Positions 11,493 through 20,205 of a stretch of 64,000 nucleotides of DNA are shown here, piece after piece. Both the position numbers and the translations under genes were made by a program. Source of the stretch: Rhabdophis nuchalis (Eukaryota; Chordata; Lepidosauria; Squamata; Natricidae); contig CM077651.1 in assembly GCA_039707465.1 (NCBI GenBank), positions 18,069,519-18,133,518 of the forward strand, given 5' to 3'. Under the pieces are notes generated by a model, which was not told the origin of the DNA, did no database searches, and worked only from the letters and a program-made list of their open reading frames with translations. The first letter of the stretch is position 1, and each line of letters begins with the position of its first letter.

Positions 11493-12265
11493 CCCCCCTG
11501 GAAAGTTCTCTACTTCTGAAATCACCAGGGTGCCTGCCTATAATGTACTCCTTTAGTATTCTAAAACCTACCTGTCTTCACTCAGCTTTCTCCGTATCTA
11601 CTCAGTTTTAGTTATCTTTTCCATTCTCTCTTTAACTAACTTGTTTGTATATTTATGAGAGTTGCAGCGTGCTTTGCTTTGCTTCTGATAAGCAAAGTCA
11701 ATGGGGAAGTTGGCAAGGAGTTACAAGCCATGTTCACATAACGTCCTACTTAATGACCTGCGGGGATTTGATTAACAATTGCAGCCAGATTGTAATGTTG
11801 GCAGGGACATATGACACTTCATTTAACAACCACATGACTTAGTGATGGAATTGCCAATTCCAATTGCAGTGAATAAGTGAGCACTATCTGTGTGAGTCTA
11901 TAAATGCATTCATTTGTTAAACAGATTATCAGTCTGGCATTCATTCATCAAGGATTCTCTTCTGTTCCACCCAAGACGTAAACATATATTTTGTAAAGCC
12001 CATAAAAGAAACAGTTTCATGCAGCAGTTCACACTTTTATCTGTCCCTTTTTCTGTTGACGCTACCAAAGTGAGAAACTTTAATGTATGTATGCATACTG
12101 TTCTATCAGGATGAATGGTGTAGCCTGGTATGAATGCAGATCTGCCACTCTTAATTAATAGACTGAAGTCACCTGTTTTGAATGGAATAAAGGAAAGGCT
12201 AATAGAAGTTAAGAGAAGACAAAAGCGAAAAGAATCAGAGAAAAGCAAATAACTAATATAATAAA
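11493..12265. other. Mostly unique; possible old DNA-element interior near 11720-11880
   Basis: TTAATGACCTGCGGGGATTT, CATTTAACAACCACATGACTTAGTGATGG resemble (in shorter landmarks) the interior of a hAT-like family also seen near 13004-13331. The rest is unremarkable. Confidence 0.35.
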
Positions 12266-12768
12266 TACCATATTTGCGGAGTATAAGACACACCTTTTCC
12301 CCACAAAAAGAGGGTGAAAATCTGGGTGCATCTTATACACTGAACAGAGCATTTTTGGCCTACCGAAACCTCGCCCCCTTCACAAAAATGGATGTGCAGA
12401 GGGTTTGGGAGTCCTGCAAATTGCTCCTGGTCGCTGGGGAGTGAAATATAGGCCATTTTGTTTGCTCGTTTTTGCCCCCCCAGATCCCAGGAGCACTCTA
12501 CAACAGGGGTCTCCAACCTTTGCAACTTTAAGTCTGAAGGACTTCAGTAAAGCTGGCTGGAGAAGTCTGGGAGCTGAAGTCCTTCAGACTTAAAGTTGCA
12601 AAGGTTGGGGACCCCTGCTCTACAAGCCTCCCAAAGCCTATGCATACCCTGTTCCTTGCAAAAAATGAGGCCTGCAGAGGGTTTGGGAGGCTTGCAGAGT
12701 GCAAAAACCTTTTTTAAAATTTACCTCTTCAAAATCTTGGTGTGTCATAGAGTCCAAAAAATACGGTA
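12266..12768. mobile_element. Foldback DNA element with TACCATATTTGCGGAGTATAAG ends, interrupted by a MITE
   Basis: The left end TACCATATTTGCGGAGTA and the right end (CCAAAAAATACGGTA) are inverted, as are the inner TATAAGACACACC and GGTGTGTCATAGAG. Subterminal palindromic TTATA/GACAC motifs recur at 12320-12345. No transposase is seen. The element is split by the hAT MITE at 12504-12617. Confidence 0.6.
12504..12617. mobile_element. Palindromic hAT-type MITE with perfect TSD
   Basis: The 114-bp element starts CAGGGGTCTCCAACCTTTGC and ends with its complement GTTGGGGACCCCTG. The arms, including AAGTCTGAAGGACTTCAG and CTGAAGTCCTTCAGACTT, are largely self-complementary. The target CTCTACAA is repeated exactly at 12496-12503 and 12618-12625. 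Confidence 0.88.
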
Positions 12769-12789
12769 CATTCCCTTGAGGCAGAGGTG

Positions 12790-12920
12790 TCCATCCTTCC
12801 AAGGTGGGTAAATGAGGACTCAAATTGTTGGGGGCAATATAATGAATGTGCAAACCATTGAGAGAAAGGCTGTAACACACTGCAAAGCGGTATACAAGTC
12901 TAAGTGCTATTGCTATACAA
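12790..12920 (+). repeat. tRNA-derived SINE, 3' part, CTATTG tail
   Basis: It reads TCCTTCCAAGGTGGGTAAAT, GAGGACTCAAATTGTTGGGGG, CAAAGCGGTATACAAGTCTA and AGTGCTATTGCTA. This is the 3' two-thirds of the SINE seen complete on the other strand at 14509-14753. Confidence 0.75.
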
Positions 12921-13003
12921 GCCATGGGAAATGCCCCAAAGAAACTTTGCAATGATTCCAAAATTCTTGGGCATGGCAGCTTTTTAACTAGGCCTTGCAC
13001 TGT

Positions 13004-13331
13004 ACAGCAGTCCTCGATTTACAAACACAACTGAGGCCAAAGTTTGTGTTGCTAAGCAAAACATTGGTTAAATGAGTTTTGCCCCATTTTACGGCCTTCC
13101 TTGCCACAGTTGTTAAGTTAGTAACCCAGTGGTGAAGCGAAGCTGGCTCTCCCATTGGTTTGGTCAGAGGGTCACAAAAGTATGAACCAATTGCCAAGCA
13201 TCTGAATTTTGATCACACGATCATGGGAATGCTGCAAAGGTTGTAACTGTGAAAAACGGCCGTAAGTCCCATTTTTCAGTGCTTTGTCACTTTGAATGGC
13301 CACTAAATGAACTGTTGTAAGTCAAGGACTA
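13004..13331. mobile_element. DNA-element-like repeat with CAGTCCTCGATTTAC ends
   Basis: The left end GCAGTCCTCGATTTACAA and the right end (TTGTAAGTCAAGGACTAC) are inverted copies. The interior contains GTTGCTAAGCAAAACATTGG, GGTCACAAAAGTATGAACC and AACTGTGAAAAACGGCCGTAA (given as short landmarks). No target duplication is clear. Confidence 0.5.
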
Positions 13332-14025
13332 CCTCTAGTTCAGAGATAGATCCTTATTGCAATTACAAGTCTGAAAAAAATGCAAACCAAGCTCACAAGA
13401 TGAAACTAGAAACTGGTAAGTTGGGGGGGAAAAATACCAGTAACTAAGATTTGTTGGCTTAAAGACCATTATTTCCTACGGATCCAATCCTCATTGTTCT
13501 ACATACCAATTTCAGTCTCAAAATGTTACGGTCTCATATTTTATCAATAGACCTAACGCTGAAGGAAAAAAAAAAGACTAATGGAATCAATTTTTTTTCT
13601 TGTGGAGCTTTTTACTTTATGTATCAATAAAGAAAAAAATATGAAAATAATTCTTAATGCAATTATTCACCTTAAACTAAATAGCTATCAGTTATTTGAC
13701 TGCAGTACAAGATTAGCAAGTATGTAGGTGGGTACTGTAAATATTATAATGGTTGGTTAAACATAACTCAATTATCAGCTAATAAGAAAACTTGGCACCA
13801 TTGGAAGACCTGAAAAACAGGTTAGGGATAGGTCATCATGGAGAAAACTCTTTGATGTGGTCACTAGGAGTCGAATGCAGCTTGAGACCATATAAACAAA
13901 GCTTAACTAAGCTAAGCAAAGCAACACAATGCAATGCATCGCAACACAACACAACGAAATGCAAAATTGGATCTAAGAATCTTTAGCAGAAAACAAGCAC
14001 ATGGCAGTGGTTACTATATGCTATA
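13332..14025. other. AT-rich unique sequence, nothing recognised
   Basis: No recognised repeat; a short CAACACAA-like simple stretch occurs near 13920-13960. Confidence 0.5.
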
Positions 14026-14027
14026 CT

Positions 14028-14148
14028 GATTTCTCCTCCTCCTCCTCCTCCTCCTCCTCCTCTTCCTCCTTCTCTTCCTCCTCCTCCTCCTCCCTCTCCT
14101 CCTCCTCCTTTCTTCTTGTTCTTTTTCTCCTTCTCCTTCTCCTGCTTG
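14028..14148. repeat. (TCC)n/(TTC)n polypyrimidine tract
   Basis: An imperfect CTC-CTT run. Ser/Leu and Gly/Lys homopolymer frames across it are artefacts. Confidence 0.9.
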
Positions 14149-14508
14149 GTGCTGCTGAGTTTTATTTCTTTACCATTCTCATTATTTCCAGCTAAATTCT
14201 GCACATTGCACTTATTATCGATCAGCTGATCATAAGGCTCAAATCCTAAAATCCTCCTAAATACTTAGTCATTGCATTTTCCTATAGTGGGAAGCTGTCT
14301 TGCACCAGGTAGTCTGTTAGCTTACCAAACACATTGTCTATTTTATCCTACTTTTGGTATAACCTGCCCTGTGAAATGACTGGAAATACCAAGGAGTCAA
14401 CCCTAGTCATTTTGCAGTTTGCACTAGGCCATATGTTTTCTACAACTCTCCTTTGCTTCCTGTATTTTCCGTAATAATAATCAGTCTACAGGGGTAATCC
14501 ACTGTACT

Positions 14509-14753
14509 AATCAAATAGCAATAGCACTTAGACTTATATACCGCTTCACATTGCTTTATAGCCCTCTCTAAGTAGTTTACAGAGTCAGCCAGCATTGCCC
14601 CCAATAATCTGGGTCCTCATTTTACCCACCTTGGAAGGATGGAAGGCTGAGGCAATCTTGAGCCTGGTGAGATTCAAACTGCCAAATTGTAGGCAGTCGG
14701 CAGAAGTAACCTGCAGTACTGCATTCTAACCACTGCACTACCATAGCACCTCA
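14509..14753 (-). repeat. tRNA-derived SINE, near full length
   Basis: On the minus strand it starts GAGGTGCTATGGTAGTGCAG (A-box region GTGGTTAGAATGCAG) and has a B-box-like AGTTTGAATCTCACC about 45 bases on. It continues through CCATCCTTCCAAGGTGGG, GAGGACCCAGATTATTGGGG, and ends AGTCTAAGTGCTATTGCTA. This is a common snake SINE. The tail resembles LINE-derived tails. Confidence 0.75.
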
Positions 14754-15332
14754 AATGTCCTGAATCAGGAAAGGACAAATCAATAAACATAGAAATATTT
14801 AACAGAATATACCTAACTATCACAACAGAAAACGAATATTCAGGATTGGGTCTTTATTCCAAAGTGTCACCTCTTTGGGCCAAGTCAGCAATTTGGTTGA
14901 AAAGTTTAAAATAAATGATTATCAGTTAGTGCTTACTGAAGTGATTAATCCTGTGGAGATGCAGTTTTCAACAGGGAAAAAGAACAGGTTTATTCTCTAT
15001 GCAAAGGAATGCATATCCTTAAAATAACAAAGACAACTGGCAAATGGTAATCACAGCTTAAATTGCAGACTTCATTCAGCGGTTATAATGCTTCAGATGC
15101 TCAGTTGAGAACTCTGAGAATGGCCTTAAAATTTCCACAAATAGTTACAACAGAGCAAATGGCAAACTGTTTGCTGAAGTAAGTCATTAATCTTTCACAG
15201 TGGCATTATTCAACTCAAAATGAAATTATATTTGAAAATATTCAAAAGTGCTCCTAAACTGTCTGCTTTTGTAACTCAAGTTTTGAACATGATGTTTAAA
15301 AGTTAAAACTCACAAGAACAAGTCAGAGTTTT
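14754..15332. other. AT-rich unique sequence, nothing recognised
   Basis: No family landmark seen. Confidence 0.5.
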
Positions 15333-15337
15333 AAAAG

Positions 15338-15916
15338 TGTTGTGGCCCACCAGCAGCCGGTGGAGTTGGCAAGCAGATTCGGTCAGTGAAGAGGTTGGGG
15401 AGGAACATGGGCCAGTCCTGGAGTTTGGGGAACGCTCTGATGAGGGCTCTGTGTCGGAGGCAGGAAGGGGGCCAGGGCCGTATGCCAGTTATCAGCTGCC
15501 TTCAGAGTCAGACATCAGTAAGGCAGACAAACAGCTGGAGCCTGTTCCCAGTGTGCACATGTGCAGAGTTGCCAGACAAAGGGAACAGCTAAAGAATAGG
15601 GGTTGACTTGGGAGTAAGGCCACAGGTAGACAATGAATGGCCCCTCCCAGAGGAAATAAAAGAGGAGTGAAAGGAGAGTGGAGCTTGCAAGAGACAATTA
15701 AGTTCACTTAATTGGTTCATGACTCTGAGACTCTTTGCCAAGTTTTGCAAATATCAGCCTGTCAGCTCTCCAAGCCAGATAAGGTCTGTGACTGTAAATC
15801 CTCCTTTGAAAGACTTTGGTGGATGTGAATGAGCAGAATTCACAGTCGATTAATAAAAGGGTTTTTATCGGGACAAGGACTTTGATTTATGCCCCTGGGA
15901 AGCCTCGATCAGAATA
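15338..15916 (+). mobile_element. Solo LTR (579 bp) with 5-bp TSD
   Basis: The unit starts TGTTGTGGCCCACC and ends near CGATCAGAATA, flanked by AAAAG on both sides (15333-15337 and 15917-15921). It contains an AAATAAAAGAGGAG TATA-like box at about 15655, a polyadenylation-type TTAATAAAAGGG at about 15850, and CCCCTGGGAAGCC. Full-length relatives lie at 34734-35310 (minus) and 44828-45294 (plus). Whether the source was an endogenous retrovirus or a Gypsy-like element is unknown; no internal coding region is present. Confidence 0.75.
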
Positions 15917-15921
15917 AAAAG

Positions 15922-16320
15922 TGGTTGCTTCTAATTTATTGGTACTTCCCAGTTGTTTCTTAGAAATCAATAACGAAAAATTTCAGAAATGTCCATTTGT
16001 TGTTACACAATAGCCTTGATTGGTCTAGAATGATGATAAGACCTTTGTACTGTTAACAGAACATTCTGAATCAGTTTCAGGCATGTACAGCTCTTTGATA
16101 CATTTGAGTGGATGTTAGGGTTGAAAGAGACTCTCAAAACCACTGAAAAACAATTTCCAGGGAAGAAATATTGGATGAACATGTCTATGTACAAAGGTTT
16201 AGAGATGAAAACTATTTAAACACATGTATTTAATCAGGCAGGATGTGCAGGAAAATAAAAGCAAAACAAACAAACAAAAATCGGAACTCTTTGCTATTGG
16301 AAATACAATGAAACCCAGAA
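15922..16320. other. AT-rich unique sequence, nothing recognised
   Basis: Short interrupted frames only. Confidence 0.45.
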
Positions 16321-16329
16321 TAAATAGAG

Positions 16330-16580
16330 AGGTACGTATTTATTTAATTATTTGCATCCCACCTGCATTATTTTTTGCAAATAAATCAAGGCAGCAAATG
16401 CATCCAACACACCTTTTTCCTCCTATTTTCCCCAGAATGACAACCCTATAAAGTAGATTGGGCTGAGAGTGAGTGACTGGCCCAAAGTTACTTATTTGGC
16501 TTTCGTTGCTAAAGGGATTAGAACTCACCATCTCCCATTTTTTATCCTGGTGCCTTAACCGCTAGACCAAAGTGGCTCAT
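16330..16580 (-). repeat. Sauria-like SINE, full length
   Basis: Minus strand: GAGCCACTTTGGTCTAGCGG gives the tRNA-like A box and GTGAGTTCTAATCCC the B box. Then follow TGGGCCAGTCACTCACTCTC, AGCCCAATCTACTTTATAGG, GGGGAAAATAGGAGG and a 3' end TGATTTATTTGCAAAAAATA with an AAATAAAT tail. This matches the tRNA, conserved central and BovB-like tail arrangement of squamate Sauria SINEs. Confidence 0.8.
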
Positions 16581-17110
16581 GTATTCCCCCAGCAATTAAA
16601 TTAAATTCCAAGAAATTTCCTAGAAAGCTGAAGTTTGTGCTAAGTGTGACATTATGAATCACCAATGTGACAATTGTTTATGATGAAAAAAAAAATCTTT
16701 GAATTGAGTTTGTAAAAAAGATAAGTCAGCTTTGAAAAAAATGTCTCCATCATGAGGATCACAACCTTTAGAGAAGCATTGGAATAGCAGGACGTATTCT
16801 TGGTAATCCTAGTTTCTTTTGGCAATGCCTTATAGCTATTGGGTTTTCTTTTTAGCTTTCCTTTCAGTCTTGTAATCTTCTTAAACCCATTGGCTCAAGA
16901 GATTGTTCTGGATTCTATTTTAATGTTACATGATTCCATCCAACACAAACCCCTTTTCTAGTTTCTAGACTAGAATCTGCAAAACTTCTTTTTCAAAAGT
17001 AAGATAGATGGATAGTATCAAATCACATGAAATATTAATACTATGTATGTATGTATGCATGCATGTATGTATCTATGTATATATACGTGTGTGTGTGTGT
17101 GTATGTGTTA
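16581..17110. other. Unique sequence ending in TATG/TG simple repeats
   Basis: A (TATG)n run at about 17041-17080 and a short (TG)n run at about 17087-17102; otherwise nothing recognised. Confidence 0.6.
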
Positions 17111-17111
17111 C

Positions 17112-17247
17112 ATTTTGTGCTGCTAAATAAATAAACAAGGGAGACTAGTATAGATCTATTTCAAGCTATTTAGCTCTCATCAGCTAGCCATACCTTTACT
17201 GGGATTCGAACCATGGGAAGTATTACATGTAAGGCAGTTGTAATTGC
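17112..17247 (-). mobile_element. tRNA-like ribozyme unit C (subfamily A), 5'-truncated
   Basis: On the minus strand it reads ACTGCCTTACATGTAAT, a B box GGTTCGAATCC (17202-17212), then AGTAAAGGTATGGCTAG and the hammerhead domain, ending with a TTTATTTATTTAGCAGCAC tail. The A-box half is lost into the adjoining (TA)n tract at 17248-17284. It lies immediately downstream, on the same strand, of the subfamily D units. Confidence 0.7.
17143..17189 (-). ncRNA. Hammerhead ribozyme, type I, copy C
   Basis: The 47-nt motif in order: stem I 5' strand GGCTAG, core CTGATGA, stem II GAGCT-AAAT-AGCTT, core GAAA, stem III TAG-AT-CTA closed by A15.1-U16.1, H17 = A, stem I 3' strand CTAGTC. All invariant core nucleotides are present. 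Predicted cleavage follows the A at plus-strand position 17149. Sequence is identical to copies A and B in the 25.6-26.0 kb locus. Confidence 0.85.
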
Positions 17248-17284
17248 ATATATATATAACATATATATATATATATATATATAT

Positions 17285-17440
17285 AAGTTAGATTTTTTAA
17301 GGGCTGAAAATAAAGAGACCAGGATGGATCCATTTCAGGCTTATTAGCCTTCTTCAGCTGGCCATACTCCTTCTACTGGGATTTGAACTGGTGCTTTCCA
17401 GCATATGAGACAGGCTTCTCTATGCCTTGATATATCAGCC
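17285..17440 (-). mobile_element. tRNA-like ribozyme unit D (downstream monomer of a tandem pair)
   Basis: Minus strand: CAAGGCATAGAGAAGCCTGT, ATGCTGGAAAGCACC, B box AGTTCAAATCC (17379-17389), CAGTAGAAGGAGTATGGCC, hammerhead, then CTCTTTATTTTCAGCCCTTA. Compared with unit E its A-box region has lost about 17 bases (GATATATCAAGGCATAG). The left flank is a (TA)n tract. Confidence 0.75.
17317..17363 (-). ncRNA. Hammerhead ribozyme, type I, copy D
   Basis: 47 nt: stem I GGCCAG, core CTGAAGA (N7 = A is allowed), stem II AGGCT-AATA-AGCCT, GAAA, stem III TGG-AT-CCA with A15.1-U16.1, H17 = C, stem I CTGGTC. Relative to copies A-C, one pair in each helix changes by a double substitution (stem I T-A to C-G, stem II A-T to G-C, stem III A-T to G-C). 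Predicted cleavage lies between plus-strand 17322 and 17323. Confidence 0.88.
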
Positions 17441-17600
17441 AATTTACAGGACTCTTAAATGAGAGATAATTATCACAGCTCCTGTTTCAGGGTCCCTTTA
17501 AGGGGAGGAGACTCAACGTCATCCCTCTCTGCCCTTCGACTCATCCTAGAGATCAACCAGACAGAGAACCAATTAGATTACTGCTGTGTGACATTTTTTA
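17441..17600 (-). mobile_element. Inter-ribozyme spacer of the E-D tandem pair
   Basis: On the minus strand this joins the tail of E to the tRNA-like start of D. It contains CACACAGCAGTAATCTAATTGG, GATGAGTCGAAGGGC, TTAAAGGGACCCTGAAACAG (landmarks) and TGTAAATTGGCTGATATATC. Together with the flanks it completes a 321-bp ribozyme-to-ribozyme unit. No coding frame is convincing. Confidence 0.6.
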
Positions 17601-17770
17601 GATATGTGTTAGATTTTTTAAGGACTGAAAATAAAGAGACCAGGATGGATCCATTTCAGGCTTATTAGCCTTCTTCAGCTGGCCATACTCCTTCTACTGG
17701 GATTTGAACTGGTGCTTTCCAGCATATGAGACAAGCTTCTCTATGCCTTGAGCTATCCAGTATCCCTGAT
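17601..17770 (-). mobile_element. tRNA-like ribozyme unit E (upstream monomer)
   Basis: Minus strand: CTGGATAGCTCAAGGCATAG carries a good pol III A-box-like sequence (TAGCTCAAGG), followed by AGCTTGTCTCATATGCTGG, B box AGTTCAAATCC (17700-17710), then the hammerhead and CTCTTTATTTTCAGTCCTTA. The A-to-B box spacing is tRNA-like. A short plus-strand copy of the ribozyme 3' half abuts upstream at 17786-17822. Confidence 0.78.
17638..17684 (-). ncRNA. Hammerhead ribozyme, type I, copy E
   Basis: The 47-nt motif is identical to copy D: GGCCAG, CTGAAGA, AGGCT-AATA-AGCCT, GAAA, TGG-AT-CCA, T, C, CTGGTC. Predicted cleavage is between plus-strand 17643 and 17644, 321 bp from that of copy D. Confidence 0.88.
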
Positions 17771-17785
17771 ATATCAGGGATATAT

Positions 17786-17822
17786 CTGAAATGGATCCTG
17801 AAATGGATCCATCCTGGTCTCT
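17786..17822 (+). ncRNA. Partial hammerhead (3' half), inverted orientation
   Basis: CCTGAAATGGATCCATCCTG with GTCTCT repeats the GAAA core, stem III and stem I 3' strand of subfamily D. The CTGAAGA half is missing. It faces away from unit E, so the locus has an inverted component like the one at 25.89 kb. Confidence 0.7.
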
Positions 17823-17908
17823 TATATATATATTTGTTTTCGTAGATTTTCACGGGTGTACGTATGCTGGCATAGCTGGCTTCGGGGATTTTCCTGTGTA
17901 TAAGGCAT

Positions 17909-18464
17909 AGAAATGTTATTGCAACGTTTCGACAAGATCTCTCTCGTCATCATCAGGCAGGCTTCTGTCTGTGACTGTGACTGCGGAGGCATCGCCCCTC
18001 TTTAAATCTTGGTGGGGAGGGTGGAGTGCTGTCTATTGTTGTGAGTGGGTTGATTGGCTGTGCAGCTGCATCATGACTGGTAGATTGATGCTGATTGGTC
18101 TCATTTGTATGTTTCTCCTTGTTTTGAATTTCAACGGCTGGGGTGGAGGGTGGGGCTCGTCTGCTGGTCAATGCTGGCTTCCAGATGTCTGGTAGGCGGG
18201 AGGTATCATCACGTTTGTTCATGCTGTTAGATTGTTTCTCTATTTCAATGGCTTCTCTGATTATTCTCCTGTTGAGCTGTTCCGCCTTGGAGATCATTTT
18301 AGTTCCTTGAAAGTCAATGTCATGTCCTATAGTTTTGAAATGTTGATAGAGAGATGAGGTATTAAGATGATTTTTTAATGCATTTTTATGTTCAGCAATA
18401 CGTGCACTAATCCTTCTGTTGGTTTGTCCTATGTAAGTGGCAGGGCAACTTTTACATGGAATTT
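17909..18464 (-). repeat. PLE left inverted arm (GIY-YIG end and 3' terminus)
   Basis: It pairs with 19426-19975 over about 550 bp. On the minus strand it encodes the GIY-YIG region including TYIGQTNRRISARI and a 114-codon open frame (17953-18297) with SKAEQLNRRIIREAIEIEK. The end holds CTGATGATGACGAG, CTTGTCGAAACGTTGC, a degenerate hammerhead-like pattern. Confidence 0.85.
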
Positions 18465-18863
18465 TGTAGACTCCTTGGTTTTCTAGCTGGATCTTGTCTT
18501 TCGGGTTCCTTAGGATATTGGTTATTTTTTGGTCGGTGTTGAAGGCTGTCTTGATGTTGTGCTTGTGGAGAATTTTGCTGATTTTGTCTGTGGTACCTTT
18601 AATGTATGGGATGAGGGCAATGCCATTTTCCTGTTCTTTGTCTTGGTTCTTGGGGCGTGTCTCTTGTTGGATTAGTTTGGAGATTGTTTTTCTTCGGAAT
18701 CCGTTGAATATTTATGTATTTGTGAGGAAGTGTATTTCGGTTTTCAGATGGTCTTTGTCAGCTAGGCGTTTGGTTCTGTGTATGAGGGTTTTGGCTACAG
18801 AGTTTATCTGTGCAGGGTGGTGATGGGATTGTGCATTTAGGTAGGGTTGGTGTGTGGTTTTTT
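18465..18863 (-). pseudogene. PLE linker/thumb region, frameshifted
   Basis: In mixed frames on the minus strand it reads as PLE sequence: HTNP, HNPITTLHR, KTISKLIQQE-like and SAKFSTSTTSRQPSTPTK segments, with several stops. It joins the RT core to the GIY-YIG arm. Confidence 0.6.
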
Positions 18864-19425
18864 TCAGTAGATGGTGTGTCTCAGGGAGCCATTAGGTTTT
18901 TTGTAGATTAAGACATCTAGAAAAGGGAGTTGGTTGTTGGCTTCTATTTCCATGGTGAATTGTATTTTGGGGTGTAGGGAGTTGAGGTGTGTGAGGAAGT
19001 TGTCCAGTTTTTCTTTCCCATGTGGCCAAATTACAAAAGTGTAATGTACATATCTGAGCCAGAGTTTGGGTTTGTGTTCAGATTTGTCTAGGGCGTTGGT
19101 TTCAAAGTGTTCCATGTATAGGTTTGCGATGACCGGTGAGAGGGGTGATCCCATGGGTGCTCCTTCTATCTGTTTGTATCTTTGGTCATTGTGAATGAAG
19201 TATGTGTTCGTTAGACAGTGGTTGGTCAGATCCAGGATGTGCTTGGGGGGGTTGTATTTATTCTGGATGACTGTCAAGGCTTCTTTTATAGGCATTTGGG
19301 TGAAGAGGGATATGACATCAAAACTCACGAGTAGATCGCTGGGCTGTAGATTTTGTTTTTTTATTGTTTCTATGAAGTGGAAAGAATTTTGTACATGTGA
19401 GTTGATGGATTCTGCGTAGGGTTGT
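18864..19425 (-). pseudogene. PLE reverse transcriptase core, inactivated
   Basis: The minus-strand frame shows RT motif A (SFDVISLFTQMPIKEA), motif B (GAPMGSPLSPVIANLYMEHF) and, at the motif C position, YVHYTFVIW where a YVDD-type sequence is expected; both catalytic aspartates are replaced. FLDVLIYKKPNGSL follows, typical of PLE RTs. The enclosing open frame continues to 19502, but its first residues translate the antisense of the inverted arm rather than RT. The N-terminal RT region is missing. Confidence 0.8.
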
Positions 19426-19975
19426 AAATTCCATGTAAAAGCTGCCCTGCCACTTACATAGGACAAACCAACAGAAGGATTAGTGCACATATTGCTGAAC
19501 ATAAAAATGCATTAAAAAATCATCTTAATACCTCATCTCTCTATCAACATTTCAAAACTACAGGACATGACATTGACTTTCAAGGAACTAAAATGATCTC
19601 CAAGGCGGAACAGCTCAACAGGAGAATAATCAGAGAAGCCATTGAAATAGAGAAACAATCTAACAGCATGAACAAATGTGATGATACCTCCCGCCTACCA
19701 GACATCTGGAAGCCAGCATTGACCAGCAGACGAGCCCCACCCTCCACCCAAGCCGTTGAAATTCAAAACAAGGAGAAACATACAAATGAGACCAATCAGC
19801 ATCAATCTACCAGTCATGATGCAGCTGCACAGCCAATCAACCCACTCACAACAATAGTCAGCACTCCACCACCCCCCACCAAGATTTAAAGAGGGGCGAT
19901 GCCTCCGCAGTCACAGTCACAGACAGAAGCCTGATGACAAGTGAGATCTTGTCGAAACGTTGCAATAACATTTCT
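19426..19975 (+). repeat. PLE right inverted arm
   Basis: It starts AAATTCCATGTAAAAGCTGC, directly abutting the 5'-truncated RT core. It encodes TYIGQTNRRIS and a 98-codon frame (19593-19889) almost identical to the left-arm frame (MNKCDD against MNKRDD, PSTQAVE against PSTPAVE). Its 3' end lacks about 8 bases relative to the left arm near GCCTGATGACAAG. Confidence 0.85.
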
Positions 19976-20030
19976 GCCCCCTTTAATATTCCTCAAAATA
20001 CTTCATTCTTCTAGGAAGGTGGGTGCTGAC

Positions 20031-20205
20031 CAGTGGTGGATTTCAATTTATTTTACTACCAGTTTGCTCATGTGTGCACGTGCACACTTCTGTGCATGCG
20101 CAGAAGCTTCTGCACATGCACAGAGGCATGCGGGTGAGCGAAGCCTCCTGCCGCCGCCACTACTGGTTCACCCAATCTGGGGTGACCTGAAGAAACTCAC
20201 CTCTG
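20031..20205 (+). mobile_element. hAT-type MITE, CAGTGGTGG family, short variant
   Basis: Starts CAGTGGTGGATTTCAA, ends AAACTCACCTCTG. Flanks GTGCTGAC (20023-20030) and GTGGTGAC (20206-20213) match at 7 of 8. The core carries TTCTGTGCATGCGCAGAAG. Confidence 0.75.

Larger units (their letters stand above)
17909..19975 (-). mobile_element. Penelope-like element with inverted terminal arms
   Basis: The minus strand carries an RT core (18864-19425) running toward a GIY-YIG endonuclease region and 3' end (18464 to 17909). The same roughly 550-bp 3' segment reappears inverted at 19426-19975. PLEs typically have an RT fused to a GIY-YIG endonuclease and often show direct or inverted pseudo-LTRs, which fits. 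The copy is broken: frameshifts and stops lie between about 18465 and 18860, and the RT active site is damaged. A vertebrate Neptune-like group is possible, but I cannot place it. Confidence 0.8.

Noticed and set aside
17909..17975. PLE 3' end as a functional hammerhead ribozyme
   Set aside because: CTGATGA and GAAAC are present with a possible stem II, but there is an extra base or a mismatch next to the core and stem I does not close cleanly. Kept only as degenerate and hammerhead-like.
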